Below are positions 22,556-35,216 of a DNA stretch of 64,000 nucleotides, piece by piece. The position numbers and the translations under genes were made by a program. The notes beneath the pieces are model-generated. The model made no database searches. It worked only from the letters and a program-made list of their open reading frames with translations, and was not told where the DNA came from. The stretch is taken from assembly GCF_038396675.1 (NCBI RefSeq), contig NC_088934.1:51137001-51201000 (forward strand). The letters run 5' to 3'. Every line of letters starts with the position of its first letter. Positions within the stretch are counted from its first letter, which is position 1. The DNA comes from Hydra vulgaris. Lineage: Eukaryota; Cnidaria; Hydrozoa; Anthoathecata; Hydridae.

Positions 22556-24079
22556 TTATAGGCAAAAGAATACACACCAAAACTTTGTGAATGTGTCAAT
22601 AGCCTTTGAATGATCCTTAATGGCTTCCTCCAATTCTTTACCATTTTCAAGGTTAAACATTTTCTTTGAAAAACAGATATCTGGCCATTTTCCACTAACA
22701 AGTTCAACTGCCATCTCAATTCGTTGTCTGTCTGAAGGAATTAGTATGTAAGCAAGTAATAAATAAATTGCCAAGGAATTCAATCTAGATTGGCTAATAT
22801 TTGGTAAACTTATAAAGTTAATTTTAAGAAATTTATTTTTATTCCAAAAGTATTTCACTGCGTTAATCAGATGCTTCAAAAACTGCATGTAATCTCTCCA
22901 TTTTAGTTCATTCTCCTTTAATTGTGCACTACTTGTTAAAGTTTGATGTTAAATAGTCATATTTACAACGTATTGGTTCAACAAAATAATATGAAAATAT
23001 ATGTGAATTGGTATTATCTTTGGAAAAGTCATCCAGACATGACTTTAATAGTCGATTTAATATATGATGTTGACAAGCAACATAGAGAGGTTCCTGAATA
23101 CCAACACACTTAAAATGTGTCATTAATATCTTTATCACACCATTTATTTTCCCAGTGTAACATTTGTATTTTTTGTCAGGATTGTTTTTATAGATCCCCA
23201 TAAATTATATTTATTCAAAAGTTCAAGAAGTCTTTCAAAAAATCTCTGACTTTTCATTCTTCAATACCATTGGCTTTAGCCTATCCTATATTTTATTGTT
23301 CTTTATCACGACAACATGATGTTCCACCCCAGCTATGTTTTTTCCATCGAAATGTAAAGGCCAATTCTCAACCTTCTATTTTTTTCTAAATTTATCTTGT
23401 AACTTTTTACATTCTCTGATGACTGCCATATAGATTGCTGGTTGAGTTGGTGCAGGAAGATTGAAACCAGCCATCTGAAGTTGTTGAAACATTGTGACAG
23501 CTTTTTGTGAACTTAGCTTTGCTTGACAAACTAATTTAACAGCCTGGATTTTCCTCTTTTTAATTTTTTGTTTAAAATTTATTGAAATAATAAATATTGT
23601 TAATATTTATTGAAAGTTCATAATAACTGCCATTGTCACTTACTGACTCATTACTACTTTTGTGTTCCTCTCTGTATTCATTCCAAATTAAAGTTGATGG
23701 CATTGATGGAACATTTTCTTTTTTAATTTTCTTTGAAGGCTGTATTTTTTTAGGATCATCAGGCTTCATTGTACTATATCCAACTCTACCAGATGTCCAG
23801 AGTTGCTTTCTAATAAAGACTTCAGAATGTAACCAAAGTTCATCTTCTTTTGTTATATCTAATAAACCGTCAACTACCTGCTTTTTTGATTTCTATTTGT
23901 CTCTTTTTAATTGATTTTTTTATCACTATTGGCAATGATCTTATACCACTTGTTGGAAAATTTAAATTACCCCATAGTTCGAAACATTCATCTGAAATTT
24001 TCTTTATTAGTCCTTTCACATTTTTACTGTCTGATGCCAAGGTGGTGTATCGGTTAATTATTTGCCAATTTGTTGGCAT
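22556..24079 (-). pseudogene. Decayed DDE transposase-like gene, unnamed family
   Basis: Reading downward on the minus strand the blocks are: MPTNWQIINRYTTLAS (24079); a lysine-rich block with PKKIQPSKKIKKENVPS (about 23760); QAVKLVCQAKLSSQKAVTMF (about 23545); WPLHFDGKNI plus EHHVVVIKN (about 23370-23290, candidate first Asp); PLYVACQHHILNRLL (about 23090); YYFVEP; and the C-terminal region MQFLKHLINAVKYFWNKN through LLLAYILIPSDRQRIEMAVE to 22556. A missing stretch is evident after 23280, where a DTT..NTG-like block would be expected from the family as I remember it. Several stops and at least two frameshifts. An intron with GT/AG ends is possible around 23560-23600. Family assignment is from recollection of cnidarian TE proteins only. 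Confidence 0.5.
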
Positions 24080-24561
24080 TTTACATATTGTTTCTAATTA
24101 TTCTTAATATTTTGGCTGCAGTAGAATTTTTGTTTAACATAGTGAATGGTTGTGCAATAACTGAGCTTGTAATGCCTTATAAAATTTATTATTTGATTAG
24201 ATAAAATTATGCAACGCTAAATTTCACTACAAAAGCAAAAGAAAAAAGTTTTCCCTTGCAAAGCATTAAGTTCAATCAAAAGTTTTTTTTTTTTTTTTTT
24301 TTGTTCTTTTTATTTATTCAAAATAAGTTTTACAATATAAGAATGAATAAAATACGTATAGTCAGAATTACAATTTTGTTTACGTTACCACAAGAACGCG
24401 GATACTCGCAGAAGATCATAAGATCTTGTCATCGAGAACCGCCTAAACAGATTTTAAATAATAAATAATCTTTTAATAATTCATAGACAAATATTCACAC
24501 ATAAATACAAATATAATTATTTATACATATTTAAACATACAAACATGTAAATAAATATACT
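24080..24561. other. AT-rich spacer with a poly-T run
   Basis: 24240-24275 (TTTTCCCTTGCAAAGC) loosely resembles 51836-51856. No gene seen. Confidence 0.4.
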
Positions 24562-24724
<163 letters not shown>

Positions 24725-27297
24725 TTAAGATTTCGTATATAAAGATTTCGTATATATAAATTACGATAAAATATTTCCTAACAGTATTAATAAAAAACAA
24801 AACAAACTTAAAAATATATCAGAATGTTTTCAACTGAGAAAAGAAGTTCTTTCAATTTTCTTTTAAATAAGAAAAAGTTGAGAAATCAAAAAGTTTTAAC
24901 ACTATATTGTTCCATAAAAATGCTCCTCTAAATGAAATACAAAATTTACCAAAATTAGTTTTGAAAACTGGTTGAAGAATAAAATTTTCATTACGCAAAT
25001 TGTATTTATTTTTAACTTTTAAAGAATAGAAATTGTGAAAAGAAATTGGAGATGTGCGAGACTTACATTTAAACATAAAACACAATACATTAAAAATATT
25101 AAGTTGATATATATTAGGAATATTCATTTCATTTAAAAGAGGCTTAGCATGATAAAATCGATGTTTAAAATTAATAAGTCGTGCAACATGTTTCTGTTGG
25201 CGATAAAGTGATTCTAATTTAGTTTTACTTACACTACCCCAAACCGCATTAGCATAGTTTAGATGGCAATGAATAAAAGAGTGGTAAAGCTGAATTAAAG
25301 TATGCTTATTTAGCATGCTTCTTATTTTAAATAGTATTCCTATAATTTTGGAAATTTTAGAGGATAAGTTTTCAATGTGTTTTTTCCATGTCAGATTTTC
25401 ATCAATAAAAACCCCTAAAAAATTTGTAGCCGTTACTCTTTTAATTTGAATGTCATCTATAAAAAGAGCAGGCAATTCACTTGGTAGAAGATGTTTTTTG
25501 TAGTATGGATGAAAAAGAGACCATTTTGTTTTTTCAATGTTAAGAGAAAGCTTATTTAATTTAAACCATTCTGAAATTTTAATTAATTCTATGTTCATAC
25601 TTTGAAATATGGTAATTATGTTACTATGAGATAGAAAAAAATTCGTGTCGTCAGCAAACATAATTGTCATTAAATTAGATGCTTCAAAAAGATCGTTTAT
25701 GTAAATGAGAAATAGGAGAGGTCCTAGGACAGACCCTTGAGGAACTCCGCATGTTACATCTAACAAGTTTGATTTCGATGATACGTCATAGTGAACAAAT
25801 TGCTTTCTATTACTTAAATAACTTTTTAAAAGCTTCAAAACATTGCCAGAGATTCCATAATATTTAAGTTTTTTAAAAAGAATTTTATGATCTATCGTAT
25901 CAAAGTCTTTAGACAAGTCAATAAAAATGCCTAAAGTAAATTTGGAACTTTCAAATGACTCAGTAATACATTGTGTTATTTGGAGTATAGCGTGTTCAGT
26001 GGAGTTATTTTTTTTAAACCCATATTGATTTTTGTATAGGATATTATTTTGAGAAAGATGAATAAAAATTTTATTATAAAGAATTCTTTCTATAATCTTT
26101 GAGAAAACAGAGAGAACAGATAATGGACGGTAATTACTAACATTAAGTAAGTCTCCACCTTTAAATATTGGTGAAACTCTAGCTATTTTTAATTCATCAG
26201 GAAAAATTCCTTGTTGAATTGAACATTTAAATATTTTAAAAAGGATATTTTTTATGATATCATATGAATCAATGACAATGTTTCCATTGATATCATCAGC
26301 ACCGACTGCTCTATTTAACTTTAGCATTTTAAAAGCTCTATCAAATTCATCAAAAGACAATTCAAAAGAATTTAGATAAGATATTAAAGGAAAACTACAT
26401 CTGTTTATTGTTTTGTTTATGTTTTAAATTTTTTTTGCTAAATTTGGTCCAACTGAAGTAAAGAATTCATTCATTTTATTAGCTACCACTCCTGGATCAT
26501 CAAATATTTTATTATCAGTTTTAATAGCTTTAGGTAAAGAGCTAGCTTTCAATTTCTTACTGCCTGTAATTTCTCTTAAAACTTGCCATGTTTGCTTTGA
26601 ATTATCTTTATATTTTTCTAGTAAATTTATGTAGTATCTTTTTTTTAAATTTTTTCTTTGCATTTCAAATTTTTTAGCGTAATTCTTATAAATTGTTTTA
26701 CTTTCTAATGTTCTCGTTTTTAAATACTTTATATACAACTTTTGCTTAACTTTAGAACTTTTTCTGAGATCTTTTGTAATCCATGGTGACGTGAAATATT
26801 TTTTTTTTTTTAGTATTTTATGTTTAGGAAAATTAATATCATAAATTTCGAAAAATGTTTTTAAAAACGAATTATAAGCTAAATTAGCATCATTAGAATC
26901 TATATGTTTCCAATGAAGTAAAGATAATTGTTCCTTTAAAGCAGAGCAATTCGCTTCCGTAAAAAAACGTTTGATGAAAGGTTTATTATGGTGTAGAAAT
27001 TTTTTGATGTTTGTGTTTATGGAGAAAAAAATGGGAAAGTGATCAGAGACGTCACTTTTAATAATACCTTTTTTTGAAGATAAGTTAAAAACGTCAGTTG
27101 TAATTATATTATCTAATATAGAGGCTGATGTTGATGATATTCTGGTAGGCTTATTTATTAACGGTATCGCTCCAATATCGAAAATGTCATTGTAAAACTT
27201 TTTAATGTTAGTATTAGTGTGGTATTCAAAACAGTTTAAATTAAAATCACCAATTATGTAGTTTAATTTCTTTTCATGTGAACTTTTTTTAATTGTA

Positions 27298-28585
27298 TTA
27301 GGTAACCAAAAAAGTTCGTGCGGTTTTTGGTAATTGAATTGTTTTTAGCATTTTTTACAACACCCATATCGCACAAGGCAAGTAGCTTTGTTGCGTAATA
27401 GAACGCGTGTGTCACGCGCAGTTGCTGCATATATAGTGTAGGCTTGTAACGAGCTTACAGGAAAGGTTTTGTGTAAAGAAAGGATGGCAACCCAACCAAC
27501 GATTATTCGATCTTGCTTACTTTACGAGTTCAAACTTGGAAGGAATGCAACACAAGCGGCCAAAAACATCTGCACAGCATTTGGAGAAGGTACAGTAAGT
27601 GAACGCACAGCACAGAAGTGGCTTCAGCGATTCTCTTCGGGAGATGAGTCCATCGAAGACCTGCCGCGTTCTGGACGCCCATTGTTGGTTGATGAGGATG
27701 AACTGAAGGACGCTGTCGAGTCTGACTCCAGCCAAACTTGCCAAGAACTTGCAGTGAGGTTTACTGTGAGTGTTGAAACCATCCGCCTGCATCTGCATGC
27801 GATTGGGAAAGCGTGGAAGCTGAGTCGGTGGGTTCCGCACAAATTGTCGATCGACAACAAGAAGCAACGGCTTACGATCTGCACATCACTCTTATCACGC
27901 CACAATGTTGAGCCTTTTCTTGATCGTTTATTGACATGCGACAAAAAATGGATTGTGTACAACAATACCAAGCGTTGCTACCATTGGTTGTCCCCCGATG
28001 ACCCCATCACAAAGACACCCAAGCCCAATCTCCACGAGCGGAAGGTTTTGCTCTGCATTTGGTGGACTACAGCTGGTGTGGTGCATTACGAGCTGCTCCC
28101 AACAGGCCAAACCATTACTGGACTGGTCTACTCAGCACAGCTGCAATGAGTTCACGACCTGTTGCTTGTAAAACAGCCTGCACTGGTGCACAGGAGAGGA
28201 GTTCTGCTTCTCCACGACAATGCGAGACCGCACACCGCTCGCGTGACTCAGGACAAGCTCCAAAGCCTTGGTTGGGAGAGTTTGCCTTATCCACCATACT
28301 CGCCAGACCTCTCCCCTACTAATTTCCATTTTTTCCTTTCCCTGGGAAATCATTTAAAAGGACAGCAGTTCCGAGACCAGGACGCGGTTGAAATGGAGTT
28401 GAAAGCTTTTATAGACTCAAAGGACCGAGAATTTTTAGAAGTGGAATAAATAAGCTTGTTTTACGTTGGGAAAAGGTTTTAGATGCTAATGGTGACTATT
28501 TTGATGAATAAATGTACTTACTTTTGTCGTTTTGTGTGTTTATATTATATACGGAAAAACCGCACGAACTTTTTTGGTTACCTGA
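27298..28585 (+). mobile_element. mariner transposon, copy 1, inserted in LINE ORF2
   Basis: Termini TTAGGTAACCAAAAAAGTTC (left) and its inverse ending CCTGA (right), flanked by TA at 27296-27297 and 28586-28587. Inverted repeats of about 28 bp include AAGTTCGTGCGG. 1288 bp, the usual mariner length. Consensus with copy 2 gives TCAGGYAACC as the tip, so the left tip has one C-to-T change. Confidence 0.93.
27469..28449 (+). pseudogene. mariner transposase, copy 1, one nonsense codon
   Basis: Starts MCKERMATQPTIIRSCLLYE or at the Met six codons in. N-terminal paired HTH domains (about residues 10-110) include the linker GRPLLVD. DD34D core: the first Asp is in LLTCDKKW (where GDEKW is usual), the second in LLLHDNARPHTA and the third in YSPDLSPTNFHFF. 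The single break is a TGA at 28147-28149, where the frame goes on unchanged. The codon would be CGA for Arg, a C-to-T change typical of methylated CpG decay. Otherwise about 326 codons, slightly short of the family's 345. The C-terminus ends REFLEVE. The copy is young. Confidence 0.93.
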
Positions 28586-29204
28586 TATCATTATGTAAAA
28601 AGGCATTAAAATCCTCAATTACGCCATTTGGTGGGCGATAACAACAACTTAAAATTATATTTTTGGCATTTTTAGTTAAAATTTCAATACTTAAAACCTC
28701 TTTATCGCCATCAGAAATGCCTAAGTCTGGCCTGTTAATAAACCGCAAGTATTCATTCACGTAAAAAAGAATACCACCACCTTGCTTTTTATTTTTATGC
28801 GCTAAAGAAATTAAATTAAAACCTGGAAGGTGGAGATTTGAGTTTTTAACATCATCAGAACTGCACCATGTCTCTGTAATGCATATTATGTTAAAAATAT
28901 TAGAAGTTTCTTCTATATTACTATGAAAAGTATCGAAGTTTTTTTTTAAACTTCTTATATTAAAATGAATAACATTAAGAAAATCCCTATTAAGATAATC
29001 TTTCAGTTCATTGTTATAAAAATAAGAGCAGTTTTGCAGAGCACTTGCTTCACTAAAATAATTTATGTCAGGATCGGATTCATTATCAAGTAAAAAATCA
29101 TTAATTTGAAAAAAGTTAAATGAAATTGACTCAAAATTTAGTTGGTTTGAATCCATTTAGAATTTAAATAATTTTATAACTATGAATTGAAAAAAAAAAA
29201 AAAA

Positions 29205-29931
29205 TTACTTAAAATCGCGTGTGAATAATTTGTTATAAGTAACCTTAGCATACTTTCTTTTACTTTGTAGCTCCTTTGCTTCCGCGAATAACTTTCTTCT
29301 TATTTCCATAGTACGTTCGCTAAAATCTTCATTTATAAACAAATTCTCATTCCAGAGTTTTGCCTTTACGAACTTATCCAAAATCGCGTTCTTGTCTTTA
29401 TAGTTTAAAAATTTTACAACAATAGTTCTATTTATTCTTTTAACACCCATCACCTTTTTTCCAACTCTATGGGCTCTCTCAATTTCGATATTACCATTTA
29501 AACCCAATTTAGTTTTTAAAATTTCTATTATTTTACTTTCAGTTTCTTGCCAGGTTTCAATTTCTTTTTCTTCTATACCATTAAATCTCAAATTATTTCT
29601 GCGACTCCTATCTTCAAGTTCAGCCAACTTATCTTTAATAACGTTATCATTTTCTATATTTATTTTTGTGTCGTTCAGTTGATATACTGATGACATTGCT
29701 GTTTTTTTAGAAACATCTATTTCGAATAGTAAATTTTCATATTTGTCACTGACAAATTCAACACTTTTTTTCAGGTCACTTACATCATTTTTTAAATTTT
29801 TATTTTCTTCTTGCATAACTGACATTTTACTCTCTAGTTAATCAATCCTGTCGCTAAATAGCTTCATTATTGTGTTTTCATGAGTATCCATAATTTCTTT
29901 TAAATGAGTAATTGAAACTTTTATTAGCCAT
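29205..29931 (-). pseudogene. LINE ORF1, coiled-coil RNA-binding type
   Basis: The main frame 29825-29205 shows a coiled coil (EENKNLKNDVSDLKKSVEF) followed by LEDRSRRNNLRFNGI, an IERAHRVGKK block and INEDFSERTMEIRRKLFAEA. These are the recognised blocks of L1/L2-type ORF1 proteins with an RRM-like middle. The natural start is probably the ATG at 29931 (MANK). A frameshift just after it and a TAA about 16 nt before 29825 separate it from the main frame. The product would coat LINE RNA. It lies 48 bp upstream of ORF2. Confidence 0.8.
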
Positions 29932-30110
29932 TTTTAAGTTTAATGATAAACACGTCCGTTCACTAAAATGTTCACGGCCGTATAAATCAAAATAGCGCAT
30001 TAAGTTTAATGAAAATGGATTTGTAAAAGGGCCTAATATCTGCTTACTTCTGTTTTTAAAACAAATTTTGCGTTGTGTAATTTATGGACAATCCCTTAGG
30101 AACTATAATT

Positions 30111-30528
<418 letters not shown>

Positions 30529-31703
30529 TATATAAATTTTTTAAGAATATAGAAAATATAACTTTGTGCAGTGGAGTTGTTTTAACAATGCAATATTATC
30601 CCACAAGTTTTCAAAATAAAAGAATAGTAACATGAAAAATAACAAAATCTATACAGTTAACATAGGTAGTTTTCCCTATTTCCCAAAGGGCTGATTTTAG
30701 AACGCTAGGTAAAATATTTTCGAAAACTTTGATGACTCTGTAAACAATAACCCGTCAGTTTCTTTGCACCATTAAAATCACTATTGGCAACTCTTTAAAA
30801 AAGAAGATAACTTCTCTGTTTTAAGATAAATCTATTTTAAGTTGATCATAAGTTCAGAAATGTGCCGTTTCAGCTTATGATTTTTGGACAATGGAGTGAT
30901 TTTTCAGGAATTTTTTTATCTAAAGTTATGCCATTTTATCTAAGCTATTTCATTATATGAAAAACAAAAATATGGTGCAATGGTTTCATTGCTTTTAAAT
31001 TTACTGTAAAAATTATAAAACCGTAAAAGTTTAAAAATAAAAAGGTAGAAAAAATAAAAGCTTGACCGACCTTGATTCAACAAATAAATATAATTAGACT
31101 AAAAGTTTTAACAGCCTTTTTCTATACCCTTTCGGTCATTGTCAATAAAAAATTGGGTTAATAAAAAATTGAGCGCGATTGAATGATATCACTTTTGAGT
31201 TAACAGTGTTTTTGCCTGGTTTTCTCAGATAATGGCTCTTAAGTTGCTAATAATTCCTTTTTTTTAAGTTTGTTTAATTATAAAAAATTAAAATTAAATT
31301 TTTTTTAAATATAATTTATTACTTAAATTAATTAATTACTTCTCTGGACAAAAAAAAATTGTGTTGCTTTAAAAATATAATTTAGTTACGTGGCACAAAG
31401 TATGCCCTCATAGGAGATACTTTTCAACACAACATTCAACACACAACGCAAATACTTTCATAAAGTATTTCTTTATTGGGGATACTTTATTCCAGTTTTA
31501 AACATTATGGTGGTAACCCTAGAAATAAATCATGGTTTTTGATATTTAATCGATTTGTTTAAGAATTTTGTTAGCTTTTCAAAAATGTATAATATGAATG
31601 AGTTTTTTCGTATATAATTGCAAAAATGTTGATATAATTTAAAATATAAATTTTACTTTTCCATAGAAACCTCCTAGCAGGGGAACGCACACTGATTTTT
31701 GAT
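30529..31703. other. AT-rich DNA, no gene seen
   Basis: No ORF of note on either strand. Confidence 0.5.
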
Positions 31704-31711
31704 GTTAGAGA

Positions 31712-32010
31712 CAGTGGCGGAGCCATGTCATCTTTTGAGGGGGGATCGGGGGGCCGGGGTTTGCAATTGAACGTTTTGCGAAGTCGGGTAATCGTAAACT
31801 AGATTTTGTGATACAAAGTGTTTTACTTTTACTAGAACACTACTACACTAGTCTAACAATTTAAACTCTGCAGCATTTAAATAAATTGTATATCAATAGC
31901 TTCTAATTACAATTTTTAATAAAAAGCTAAAAAAATTAAAAAAAAAATCTACTATTGTAGCGGGGGACAATCACCCGCACCCCACCCTCCTCCCTATGGA
32001 TTCGCCACTA
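31712..32010. mobile_element. hAT-type MITE with perfect 8-bp target duplication
   Basis: Starts CAGTGGCGGAGCCAT and ends ATGGATTCGCCACTA, with inverted ends. Flanked by GTTAGAGA at 31704-31711 and 32011-32018, an exact 8-bp duplication as hAT elements make. 299 bp, non-coding, G-rich at left and C-rich at right. Confidence 0.88.
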
Positions 32011-32018
32011 GTTAGAGA

Positions 32019-32480
32019 TAGCTAACTTTCAGACATGAAGCAAACTCAAAACATTTACATGTTTAAACCTATGTTGAATAAAGATACGTTACACAAAATT
32101 GCTAAAATTAGAGCCTGGGAACAAATGAAACCCTACCTTTTCATACCCTCCCCTCTTCCCGAAACGTGATTAGTTTTTTAAATATATTTTTAATTATTCT
32201 CAACTAAGTTTATAGGGTAGAGACACTTGAGAAACAAACGCTTGCTGATGATGAAATAATCAAATTTTAAGTTTTTTCTTAAGCTTCTGCTAAAATTCAT
32301 TAATATAAAAAAAAAATAGAAAAAAATTTTAAAAATAAATTACGGTAATCTAAGTAACGAAACTCAAGAGGAGCAAAAGTTTTGTACTTTGTGAGTAGGC
32401 GGGGAAAAACGGAACAATTAAAGAACGCAATCTATCATTTAAACATGTTCGAATGTTATACCCTCAAAATATCAAATATC
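32019..32480. other. AT-rich spacer
   Basis: Nothing recognised. Confidence 0.4.
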
Positions 32481-32487
32481 TGCAAAA

Positions 32488-32557
32488 AGCAATAACAAGT
32501 ACAATAAGAGATTTTGAACTTTTTTAAGTTCAAAATTTCTTATTGTACTTGTTATTT
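32488..32557. repeat. Long hairpin, about 31-bp arms
   Basis: Arms contain AATAACAAGTACAATAAGA and its inverse, with a short loop around ACTTTTTTAAGT. Arms are nearly exact (one extra base). A foldback or tiny MITE. Confidence 0.8.
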
Positions 32558-32752
32558 TTTTTAAGTGTTGTGTTTAAAAAATACCCCACACATGCAGAAC
32601 TAAATAAGCACACACGTGATGTTTATTTAACACTATTATTTGTTAACACTATTATTTTTACAAAGTTTCCGTTCGTTGGTCTGCAGTGAAAATTAATAAT
32701 AATTTATCTCATTTAACTACGTAGTCTGCACTATATTATTTAAATGTTTATA

Positions 32753-32830
32753 TCAGGGGTCGGCAACTTGCTGCTCGCTAGCCAAATTTGGCTCTTCTGA
32801 TGTCAAGACTCTCCAGCTTCATACACGATA
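32753..32830. mobile_element. hAT terminal fragment
   Basis: TATCAGGGGTCGGCAACTTG followed by CTCGCTAGCC and TTGGCTCTTCTGATG looks like the tip of a hAT element (known tip CAGGGGTCGGCAA). No opposite end found nearby. Confidence 0.5.
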
Positions 32831-33409
32831 TTATAAAATTGAAATAAAAATATTGTTGCTTTTTAACAAACTGGAAAATTTTATAAAATGTAACTTTTGC
32901 CGACTGGTTTATACGAATTATTAAAGTCTATTAAAATAATTTGATTTTACTGTGAAATTGGATTAGGTCTACAGTTAAAGTAAGGAGGATTGGCACATTA
33001 ACGGATTGCGACTCTGCACTATACATAAAGTATGATTAGAATTTAACACTATCTAGGACTAAGCATCGACGGATACCCGCCCGTTTTTTATTACCCTGGT
33101 AGCGTTTTTAAATGACGGGTAACCGTTATCCATACAAAGAAACAAAATATTTCATTTTTTTTTGGGGCTATTTTAATTTTTCTTATAATTTCTTCTTTTT
33201 AAGTTTTAAACAGGAGAATAATAGACCTATTTAAAATTTGTAACACATAATTTTATTTAACCAAAATATCATTTTTAAGCAGCCTAATTATTAAGCCTAA
33301 TAAGTAAAAAACAAAGTCTATTTAATAAGCCCAATAAGCCAACTTCTGTTTTCAAACAAAATGTTGTGTTAAATATATGGATGTATGAAAAAAGTTATTT
33401 TAAAATAAT
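32831..33409. other. AT-rich spacer with GC-richer patch
   Basis: 33065-33140 has GGATACCCGCCCG and ACGGGTAACCGTTATCC, possibly another TE tip; not assignable. Confidence 0.35.
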
Positions 33410-33410
33410 A

Positions 33411-33865
33411 TAAGGGTTGGGGAACGCCCACCCTATGGACACTATATTCTACTATATTCCAAAAACATATATAAAACAATCTCAGTTCTCACTATCAAGC
33501 AGAGGACCACAATTATGGAACTTATTTCTAACAAACAAAATAAAAACGATAAACTCATTCCAACACTTTAAATGCGTTGTAAACGAACAGCTACTGAACC
33601 TCAACATTAATGAAACAATTTCTTATTTAAAAAAAAAAACTTTATTAACTTTTTCTTGAAATAGAAATTATTTATGTAATTGAAATTTTTCTGAAATTAT
33701 TTTATATTATTTTATGCATATAATATCTCAGCATGTTTATGGTTTTAATTATACATATATACACATTATAATAATTTATATTGATAATGACGAAAAATAT
33801 ATATTATATTAAGGTAATTATTTGCTGCGTAATTGTAGAAGCGGATCTCTAAAAATTTGATAAGC

Positions 33866-33875
<10 letters not shown>
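33411..33875 (+). mobile_element. 5'-truncated LINE, 3' end only
   Basis: A frame ending at 33659 encodes QFSLSSRGPQLWNLFLTNK followed by NSFQHFKCVVNEQLLNL, the typical last 60 residues of LINE reverse-transcriptase ORFs (compare CISFRGAFLWN in the LINE at 24852). A 3' untranslated region follows, then a TA array. 5' truncation is usual for LINE insertions. It is a different subfamily from the 24.7-30.1 kb element. Confidence 0.75.
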
Positions 33876-33951
<76 letters not shown>

Positions 33952-33960
33952 ATATATATA
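33876..33960. repeat. (TA)n microsatellite between LINE tail and Penelope remnant
   Basis: TA array with one TTA phase shift near 33940. Confidence 0.92.
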
Positions 33961-34195
33961 TGGATATGTTTGTGCAGGATGTAACTCCTGTTATATTGGC
34001 AAGACATCAAAACTGATTATGACTAGTATATAGTTAAAACTTTTTCATTATAATTCAATAAATCATCCATTACTCACCAAAATATTTGACTTTAGATTCT
34101 ACAGTATTTTTGACACAGTTCAAATACCATTTTGAAAAAAAAAGTCTTGTTCTAAAATTATTATAGACATCGTAGAGCATTTAGTTGAGCCTTAA
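33961..34195 (+). pseudogene. Penelope-like element, GIY-YIG endonuclease remnant
   Basis: The frame from 33961 reads GYVCAGCNSCYIGKTSK, close to the CAGC..CYVGQT zinc/GIY-YIG block of Penelope-like elements. About 90 nt later FDFRFYSIFDTVQIPF fits the F.ILD.A.T.F block. Stops at about 34033 and 34135 mark decay. The usual upstream reverse transcriptase is absent, so this is a short 3' remnant. Confidence 0.65.
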
Positions 34196-34210
34196 ACTAC
34201 TCTAAGGATA

Positions 34211-34276
34211 TTTTGAGCACAGTACTAATAGTAGATAAGTATACTATACTTATCAACTATTAGTACTGTGCTCAAA
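34211..34276. repeat. Hairpin with about 29-bp arms
   Basis: TTTGAGCACAGTACTAATAG and its inverse, around a centre ATAAGTATACTATACTTAT. Confidence 0.8.
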
Positions 34277-34474
34277 AACAAAAACCTATACTGATAGTTA
34301 ATAAAGAGATTTTCAGAGGTTATTCAAGTTATTAAAGATTAGTAGTGTTATACGAAAAGATAAAGTCTTGGTTCTTTTATATAACTCTGTTAATCTCTAA
34401 AAGCTACCTAAACTGTACTGCTAAATTTTATAGTATTCTGATGTTTTCATGTAATATATTATGTTATATTATTA

Positions 34475-34890
34475 CTTTGTGATATATATATATATATATA
34501 TCACATTTAAACAAGAATAAAAAAAAAACAACTATTAATTTATTTTCAAAAACAAAACATTAATTATATACTCTCGTAATAAAACCAAAACTTTTCTATA
34601 TAAGATAATTTAATTGAATATTTAAGTTTATTAAATTCCATTAATATACGATATAAAGTCGAAAGTTAGCGAAAAATCTTTTATTATACTTCAAAATTAG
34701 GTTTTGTGACTTATATCGCACAGAACTTTGTGATATATATAACATTTAAACAAGGATTTAAAAAGAGCATCTAATAATTTCTTTTTAAAAACAAAAAACT
34801 AATAATATACTTTGTTAATAAAACCAAAACTTTCTTTATAAGATAATTAAATTGAATATTAAAGTTGATAAATTATTTCTTAATATACCT
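34475..34890. repeat. Two diverged direct repeats of about 165 bp
   Basis: Copies at about 34475-34645 and 34722-34888 both run TTTGTGATATAT, CATTTAAACAAG, CTAATAA or TTAATTA, AATAAAACCAAAACTTT, TATAAGATAATT, TTGAATATT and TTAATATAC in order. Non-coding. Confidence 0.7.
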
Positions 34891-34994
34891 GAGATTGCAT
34901 TTTGTTCCACCTCCTTAATGCAGTTTATAAATTAAAATTATAATGTGCTATCTCCGTTTTATCTGTTTTATATTTGAAAGTCGTTAAAATCAAA

Positions 34995-35046
34995 ATGGCA
35001 GCCGCGGTAGATTTTTTTGTTGAAAAATTGCAACAAAACGTTGAAG
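34995..35046 (+). CDS. Possible upstream exon of the QNRN DDE gene
   Basis: ATGGCAGCCGCGGTAG opens MAAAVDFFVEKLQQNVEG and meets GTAAAA at 35047. GC-rich codons in AT-rich DNA suggest coding sequence. No in-frame acceptor to the main ORF was found, so the link is tentative. Confidence 0.35.
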
Positions 35047-35054
35047 GTAAAATA

Positions 35055-35066
35055 TGTATATATATA

Positions 35067-35133
<67 letters not shown>
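35055..35133. repeat. (TA)n microsatellite
   Basis: TA array inside the putative intron between 35047 and about 35250. Confidence 0.9.
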
Positions 35134-35136
<3 letters not shown>

Positions 35137-35216
35137 GTTTTTTTTTCATAGATCATAGTTATTACATTTGAACTTTCTTATATAAATATTGTTCATGGTT
35201 TAGGTATTATTGTTTT

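Larger units (their letters stand above)
24852..29156 (-). pseudogene. LINE ORF2: endonuclease plus reverse transcriptase, interrupted
   Basis: Endonuclease blocks: NVIHFNIRSL and ITETWCS (about 29000-28860), GGGILFYVNEYL, CCYRPPNG (about 28630). After the mariner come IIGDFNLN (about 27255) and SDHFPIFF (about 27050). Reverse transcriptase blocks: ISPIFKGGDLLNVSNYRP-type palm entry (about 26170), FIDLSKDFDTIDH (about 25915), GVPQGSVLGPLLFLIYINDL (about 25740) and FADDTNF (about 25650, the catalytic pair). The frame is the same from end to end. The inserted mariner plus one TA is 1290 bp, divisible by three, and removing it joins the frame seamlessly. The only other break seen is a TAA at 26424-26426. 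About 1004 codons. It was probably functional shortly before insertion. Confidence 0.9.

Noticed and set aside
27517..28353. Several open frames overlapping the mariner transposase
   Set aside because: Shadows of the GC-richer mariner gene in other frames; the DD34D blocks fix the real frame.
34484..34503. Short TA hairpin as a possible terminator
   Set aside because: Part of a diverged direct repeat in non-coding DNA; eukaryotic context gives no reason to expect such a terminator.
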